From: a virus
IMG/VR virus record: IMGVR_UViG_3300047089_000307
Location: 62,001 to 126,000 of that record
DNA length: 64,000 nucleotides
Strand: one strand, 5' to 3'
Shown here: positions 59,561 to 64,000 of the stretch, one piece after another
Numbering within the stretch: the first letter of the stretch is position 1
Layout of the letters: each line of letters begins with the position of its first letter
The notes under the pieces: generated by a model
Database searches by the model: none
Told to the model about the DNA's origin: nothing
What the model saw: only the letters and a program-made list of their open reading frames with translations
Made by a program: the position numbers and the translations under genes

Positions 59561-59749
59561 ATGTCGCTCCTCGCGCCCCCGCTCGTCTCCCTGGCCCGGA
59601 AGAAGGCCGCCTACACCAGGCATTACGGCAGCGAGGACGAGCGCGCCCTGGCCGCGGCCTCGCAGCTGCGCGTGGCCCGCCTGCTGGCCGAGATCGACAG
59701 CCTTACCCAGGACGAGCGCACGCAGCTGCTCGCCGCGCTGACCGCGTAA
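59561..59749 (+). CDS. Small helical protein
   Basis: 62 aa from ATG 59561. S-L-A-R-K-K-A-A-Y-T-R-H-Y-G-S-E-D-E-R-A-L, then L-L-A-E-I-D-S-L-T-Q-D-E-R-T-Q. Two helices; a phage small protein pattern. First rightward gene of the replication block. Confidence 0.65.
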   Translation: MSLLAPPLVSLARKKAAYTRHYGSEDERALAAASQLRVARLLAEIDSLTQDERTQLLAALTA

Positions 59750-59819
59750 CATCACCAGCGCGCAGCCGCTCACGCGCGGGCGCGAGACACCCCGCACCCT
59801 GCCAGGGGAGGACCACGCC

Positions 59820-59840
59820 GTGAGCGGAGCCACCACATGA
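59820..59840 (+). CDS. Possible 6-aa coupling mini-ORF
   Basis: MSGATT from GTG 59820, with GGGGAGG upstream; its stop overlaps the start of the replication fusion gene (ATGA). Confidence 0.4.
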   Translation: MSGATT

Positions 59841-62800
59841 GCGCGACGGGCGGGGCAGGAGTGTTCTCCGGTGCCGCCGCGGACTACGTCCTGGCCGGCT
59901 GGCCGTGCGTGATCCCGGTCCCGCCGGACGCCAAGTTCCCCCCGCCGGCGGGATTCACCGGGGCCACCGGGACGGACACCACCACCGAGGACATCGTGGG
60001 CTGGGCCGGCAACGGGATGTCCGGGTTCTCCGTCGCGCTGCGGATGCCGGACGGCGTCATCGGCATCGACGTGGACGACTACGTGAAGAACGGCACCGTC
60101 AAGGCCGGCGCCGCCACGCTGGCGCAGCTTGAGGCGGAGCTGGGCGCGCTGCCGCCGACCTGGTCCTCGACCGCGCGGGGCACGCCGGCCGGGCCCGGGC
60201 TGTCCCGCATCATGTTCTTCCGGGTGCCCGCCGGCCGCTACGCCACCCGGTGCGGCGCCGACATCGACGTCATCCAGCGCCATCACCGCTACGCCGTGGT
60301 CGCGCCGTCCCCGCACGCCGGCGCCGGCGCCCGCTACCGCTGGTACCGCCCGGACGGCACGCCCGCCATGGACGGGGAGGTACCGCGGCCGGGCGACTTC
60401 CCGCTGCTGCCGGACTCCTGGGCCAAGCGGCTGGCGGAAGGCGCCACCACTGCCGGGCCGCCGCCCGCTGACCCCGCCAGCGGGCGGGCGCTGCTGGACT
60501 GGCTGCTCGCAGACCAGCGGATGCCGTGCGCGGAAGCCGACGAGGCGGGGCGCGCGGCGGCGGCCGAGCTGGCAGGAGCCCCGGCCGGCTCGCGGCACGA
60601 CGCGATGACCGGGCACGTCTACCACGTCATCGCCCTCGGCGCGGAGGGCCACGCGGGGGCCGGGTCGGTGCTGGGCTGGCTGGAGCAGCGCTGGGAGGAG
60701 CTGACCGGGGCGGAGAACCGCGGCGGGGAGTTCGACCGGATGCTGTTCACCGCCGCGCGCAAGGCGGCGGGCCGGGCGATCCCCGACCCGTACGCCGACC
60801 CGTGCATGGACGCCCGGCCGCTGGGCTGGGACGCGCTGGCCGCCCCGCTGGACGACGACGCCAGCGCCGACGACGCGCTGGAGGCGCCGGCCCAGTGGTC
60901 ACCGAGGCACGCCTGGGGCGCGCACCTGTTCGCCACCTCCGCCCAGCTGGACTCGGTGCTGGCCCGCGACATCCTCATGCGCACCTACCCCGGGCTGCGC
61001 TACGCCGCCGACGCCGGGACCTGGCTGCTGCGCGGCCCGCTGCGCTGGGAGGCCCGGCCGGGCGAGCAGGCCCGCTGGGCGGTGGAGGAGATGTTCTGGC
61101 TGCTGCCGCGCGGTGACTCAGGAGCCCCGGAGGGCACCGAGCCGCACGAGCAGGCCAAGCGGCGCGCCCGGTTCGGCACCAACGCCGGGGCCGGCGCCAT
61201 CGCGGCCAAGATGACGGCCCAGGTGATGGGCGGGCACCACCCGTGCTCGCTGGACATGGCCGGCCTGGACCATGACGCCGAGATCCTGTGGGCCGGCGGC
61301 TACCCCTACGACCTGCGGGCCTGCGGGAGCGGCCCGGTGCAGGCCGCGCTGAGCCTGGAGACCGTGCACATGCACAGCGCCGGGTGCGCGCCGCGGCGGG
61401 GGGCGACGCCGCTGTGGGATGCCTTCCTGGCAGCCGTCTGGCCAGATCCGGAGGTGCGCGCGTGGGCCGTCCGGGTGCTGGCGGTCACGCTGACCGGGTA
61501 CAGCGACAAGGCGCTGCCGATCCTGCTCGGGCCGACCAACCGGGGCAAGACGCAGGTGATCGCGCTGCTGATGTCGGTGCTGGGCAGTTACGCGCACGCG
61601 GCCGACCCGCGGCTGCTGGCCCCGGCCGACCGCAGCCACGCCTCCATCGTGCACGCGCTGAAGGGGCGCCGCTGCTCGTTCATCGATGAGGCGCCCCGGT
61701 CCGGGCAGCAGGCCCAGGAGCGGCTCAAGCAGCTGACCGGCGGCGGGGAGCTGACCGGCAACCGGATGGCCGAGAACCCGATCACCTTCAAGCCCACGCA
61801 CACGCTCATCCTGACGGCCAACCCCGGGTCGGAGCCGAAGCTCACGGACGGGGCCGTGCGCAGCCGGGTGCGGCTCATCCCGTGCGAGGGCGACCCCGAG
61901 GCGGTGCGCGCGGCCCGCGCGGCGATCGGCCCGCTGGCCGGCCCGGCCTGGCGCGCGGAGGCGCCGGCGGTGCTGGCGATGATGATGGCGCAGGCCGCCG
62001 CGTGGCTGGCGGACCCGGAGTCGGCCTCCACCGAGCGGGCGCCGCTGTGCGTGCGCGCGGCGGCGGACACCGCGGCAGCCGCGCAGGACCTGGCGTACGC
62101 GTGGCTGACCGAGGAGTGCGAGCACTGGGAGGCGGGCACGAAGGCGGGCCAGCTGTACCAGGAGTTCGTCGCCTGGTGCCGCCGGGTCAACGTCGCCCCG
62201 CATGACATCCCCAAGATGACGGCGTGGGGACTGCGCCTCAATGACCTGGGGTACCTGCCGCAGAAGCGCCGCGACGCCAATTACCGGCAGCTGCGCGTCC
62301 GCCTGGGCGGCTACGACGGCGGCCTCGCACCCTCCACGGTGCCCACGGCAGCACCCTCCGCGGTGCCCGCGGCAGCGCCCGTACCCTCCACACTGCCCTC
62401 CGCGGGACTCGCTGCGCCCGTACCCTCCACGGTGCCCACGGCCGGGAATCCGGCTGCAACTCCCGCGGTGCCCGCTGCACCCCCCGCGACGGTGGAGGGT
62501 ACGGCTCCTGTGGAGGGTCTGGTGGAGGGTACGTGGAGGGTTGACGGCAAACCCTCCACACTGCAAAACCCCAGGTCAAACCCTCCACAACTATCCACTG
62601 TGGAGGGTGTGGATACCCTATCGCCTGTTATACGCACGCACACACGCACACACACACACACACACGTAAGTGAATACCATCCAACCCTCCACACTCTCCA
62701 CAACCCTCCCCCACCTGCGGAAACGCATTTTGAACCCTCCACAGACCCTCCGCAACCCTCCACGCCCCCCGCAGACCCTCCGCAGCTACCCTCCACGGCC

Positions 62801-64000
62801 ACCGGGACCGTCGCCTTCGACCTGGAGGGCGGCAGCGCCGACGAGCTGTTCACCTACCGGCCGCACGACGAGCGCGGGTACGTCCGGCTGGCCGGCAGCC
62901 TGACCGCGGGCGGGGCGCCGGTCATCACGGGCGCGCCCGCGCTGCTGGAGCGGCTGGCCGCGGCGGGCGAGATCACCGGGCACAACATCCTCGGCTTCGA
63001 CCTGCCCGCGCTGGCCTGGCACTGCGGCGCGGACTTCGAGGCGCTGGCGGCGAAGGCGAAGGACACCGAGCTGATCGCCCGGCAGGCGTGGCCGCCGCGG
63101 TCGCGGGAGGGCGGGCACTCCGCGGACGGCTACGGCCTGGACGCGGTGGCGCAGCGCCTGGGCATCCCGGGCAAGACTGATGACCTGGCCCGGCTCAAGC
63201 GCAGGCACGGCGGCTACGACAAGATCCCGCTGGACGACCCGGAGTACCTGTCGTACCTGGAGGGCGACCTGGCGGCCACGGCGGCGGTGTCCGCGATGCT
63301 GGGCAACGACGCCTACACCGTGCGCGAGCACAAGCTGGCCACGCTGGCGGGCCGGATGACGCTCAACGGCTTCCTGGTCGACGTCCCCCTGCTGGAGCAG
63401 CGGATAGCGCAGGGCCAGGAGCGCAAGGCCGCGGCGCTGGGGCTGCTGCATGACGGCTGGGGCCTGCCGCTGACGAGAACACTGGCCCGGGGCCGCGGCA
63501 AGGCCCGGCATGAGGTGACGGAGGAGCTCGACTCCCCCCTGAGCGCGGAATCCGGCAGGGAGTGGCTGGCGGGCGTGCTGGAGGGCTACGGGGTGACGGT
63601 GCCGCGGACGCCGAAGCAGGGCAAGCCGGCGGTGGGCGACGAGCAGCTGAGGGCCATCGCCGCTGACCCGGCCTGCCCGCAGCCGCTGCGGCAGCTGATC
63701 GCGTGCGTGAAGATCGTGGTGGGCACGCGGACGGTGTACCAGACGGCCGCGGACTGCCTGGCCCCGGACGGGCGCGTGCACCCGGGCAACAGCTTCCGGC
63801 AGGCGTCCGGGCGCTGGTCGGTGACCAACCCGGGGCTGACCGTCTTCGGCAAGCACGGCGGGCGGCATGCCGAGCGCGACATCTTCGTCCCCGACCCCGG
63901 CCACGTGCTGCTGTGCTTCGACCTCAAGCAGGTGGACATGCGGGCGATGGCCGGGCACTGCGGCGACCCCGCCTACATGGCGCTGTTCGCCCCGGGCCGG
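59837..64000 (+). CDS. Primase-polymerase / SF3 helicase / family-A DNA polymerase fusion (3' end outside window)
   Basis: An uninterrupted frame from ATG 59837 to the window edge, 1388 residues so far. Residues 1-215: AEP-type primase-polymerase (I-G-I-D-V-D-D-Y with the D-x-D, S-T-A-R-G, H-H-R-Y-A-V-V). Residues 330-800: D5/SF3 helicase with Walker A G-P-T-N-R-G-K-T (about 566), F-I-D-E-A-P and L-I-L-T-A-N. Residues 831-990: Pro/Thr/Val-rich linker carrying DNA iterons. Residues 990 on: 3'-5' exonuclease (A-F-D-L-E, G-H-N-I-L-G-F-D-L, E-G-D-L-A-A-T) and start of the PolA domain (C-F-D-L-K-Q-V-D-M-R-A-M-A). A complete replisome in one chain is unusual. Confidence 0.9.
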   Translation, partial: MSATGGAGVFSGAAADYVLAGWPCVIPVPPDAKFPPPAGFTGATGTDTTTEDIVGWAGNGMSGFSVALRMPDGVIGIDVDDYVKNGTVKAGAATLAQLEAELGALPPTWSSTARGTPAGPGLSRIMFFRVPAGRYATRCGADIDVIQRHHRYAVVAPSPHAGAGARYRWYRPDGTPAMDGEVPRPGDFPLLPDSWAKRLAEGATTAGPPPADPASGRALLDWLLADQRMPCAEADEAGRAAAAELAGAPAGSRHDAMTGHVYHVIALGAEGHAGAGSVLGWLEQRWEELTGAENRGGEFDRMLFTAARKAAGRAIPDPYADPCMDARPLGWDALAAPLDDDASADDALEAPAQWSPRHAWGAHLFATSAQLDSVLARDILMRTYPGLRYAADAGTWLLRGPLRWEARPGEQARWAVEEMFWLLPRGDSGAPEGTEPHEQAKRRARFGTNAGAGAIAAKMTAQVMGGHHPCSLDMAGLDHDAEILWAGGYPYDLRACGSGPVQAALSLETVHMHSAGCAPRRGATPLWDAFLAAVWPDPEVRAWAVRVLAVTLTGYSDKALPILLGPTNRGKTQVIALLMSVLGSYAHAADPRLLAPADRSHASIVHALKGRRCSFIDEAPRSGQQAQERLKQLTGGGELTGNRMAENPITFKPTHTLILTANPGSEPKLTDGAVRSRVRLIPCEGDPEAVRAARAAIGPLAGPAWRAEAPAVLAMMMAQAAAWLADPESASTERAPLCVRAAADTAAAAQDLAYAWLTEECEHWEAGTKAGQLYQEFVAWCRRVNVAPHDIPKMTAWGLRLNDLGYLPQKRRDANYRQLRVRLGGYDGGLAPSTVPTAAPSAVPAAAPVPSTLPSAGLAAPVPSTVPTAGNPAATPAVPAAPPATVEGTAPVEGLVEGTWRVDGKPSTLQNPRSNPPQLSTVEGVDTLSPVIRTHTRTHTHTHVSEYHPTLHTLHNPPPPAETHFEPSTDPPQPSTPPADPPQLPSTATGTVAFDLEGGSADELFTYRPHDERGYVRLAGSLTAGGAPVITGAPALLERLAAAGEITGHNILGFDLPALAWHCGADFEALAAKAKDTELIARQAWPPRSREGGHSADGYGLDAVAQRLGIPGKTDDLARLKRRHGGYDKIPLDDPEYLSYLEGDLAATAAVSAMLGNDAYTVREHKLATLAGRMTLNGFLVDVPLLEQRIAQGQERKAAALGLLHDGWGLPLTRTLARGRGKARHEVTEELDSPLSAESGREWLAGVLEGYGVTVPRTPKQGKPAVGDEQLRAIAADPACPQPLRQLIACVKIVVGTRTVYQTAADCLAPDGRVHPGNSFRQASGRWSVTNPGLTVFGKHGGRHAERDIFVPDPGHVLLCFDLKQVDMRAMAGHCGDPAYMALFAPGR
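62330..62796. repeat. CCCTCCAC iteron cluster inside the replication gene, candidate origin
   Basis: Nine exact copies of CCCTCCAC on the plus strand (62330, 62384, 62423, 62552, 62581, 62685, 62735, 62756, 62789), five on the minus (62492, 62510, 62522, 62533, 62600) and four CCCTCCGC variants (62354, 62396, 62746, 62776). A CA-dinucleotide tract occupies 62632-62665, and DnaA-box-like CTATCCACT and GGTATCCAC (inverse of GTGGATACC) lie at 62591-62613. Copies fall in three reading phases, so the DNA is conserved, not a peptide. Confidence 0.85.

Noticed and set aside
62632-62665. CA-dinucleotide run as a simple microsatellite or sequencing artefact
   Set aside because: Its position in the middle of a symmetric iteron cluster and the intact frame around it make a functional element more likely, though this is not proved.

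Overview
The window is a gene-dense, high-GC segment of a tailed bacteriophage (siphovirus type) that infects an actinomycete, or of a closely related prophage. The evidence is a tape-measure gene with a lytic transglycosylase domain, a frameshifted tail-assembly chaperone, a small major tail protein, several cell-wall hydrolases, a phage replication set, very short ATGA/GTGA-coupled genes, and host-type features such as DUF397 proteins, NlpC/P60 peptidases and a type-3 prolyl-tRNA synthetase. No terminase, portal, capsid or integrase gene lies in the window, so the contig continues on both sides. Both the first gene (tape measure) and the last gene (replication polyprotein) run off the edges.

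Layout. (1) 1-6.4 kb, leftward: tail module (major tail protein, small helical protein, chaperone with -1 frameshift, HK97-gp10-like protein, tape measure). (2) 6.4-13 kb: a NUMOD4/HNH-like gene, then a leftward run of small genes including an SPFH lipoprotein, a protein with a RHIM-like amyloid motif, a cysteine-repeat protein, a tRNA-like element, a cupin-like protein and a DUF932 protein. (3) 13-18.5 kb, rightward: lysis and surface cassette (membrane protein, metallophosphoesterase, papain-like hydrolase, secreted transglycosylase, secreted NlpC/P60, collagen-like protein). (4) 18.5-23.5 kb, leftward: holin-like membrane proteins, two XRE regulators, a macro-domain protein, small zinc proteins. 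(5) 23.6-27.4 kb, rightward: MazG-like protein, two DUF397-repeat proteins, Cas4-like nuclease. (6) 27.4-28.9 kb, leftward small basic proteins. (7) 29-48.2 kb, a long rightward early operon: SSB-like protein with prion-like tails, SNF2 helicase, SLOG, HAD, cytosine methylase, RuvC-like resolvase, many small zinc proteins and a ten-gene paralogous family. One leftward gene and a duplicated HAD fragment at 32.8-33.6 kb mark a rearrangement. (8) 48.2-53.6 kb, leftward: ParB-like protein, RecD/Dda-like helicase, a 1.6-kb pentanucleotide satellite, and a recombination-type gene pair. (9) 53.6-64 kb, rightward: more paralogous-family genes, a HIT protein, an inserted prolyl-tRNA synthetase in opposite orientation, and a giant primase-polymerase/SF3 helicase/family-A polymerase fusion.

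How the genes work together. Replication would use the fusion protein, SSB, SNF2 and RecD-like helicases, Cas4-like nuclease and RuvC. The linker between the helicase and polymerase parts of the fusion carries at least 14 exact copies of CCCTCCAC in both orientations and in all three reading phases, flanking a CA-dinucleotide tract. I infer a replication origin inside the gene. The methylase, macro-domain, SLOG, HIT, SPFH and RHIM-motif proteins look like a host-takeover or anti-defence set.

The strongest undescribed signals are: the iteron-bearing polyprotein; at least 14 proteins sharing a C-terminal AR-x-L-[TS]-L-x-E-[ML] tag, one of them fused to a copy of the major tail protein N-terminus; the pentamer satellite with interspersed copies of a gene's 3' end; a phage-borne ProRS; leaderless promoters of form TATNNT-N6/7-ATG; and probable CTG start codons.
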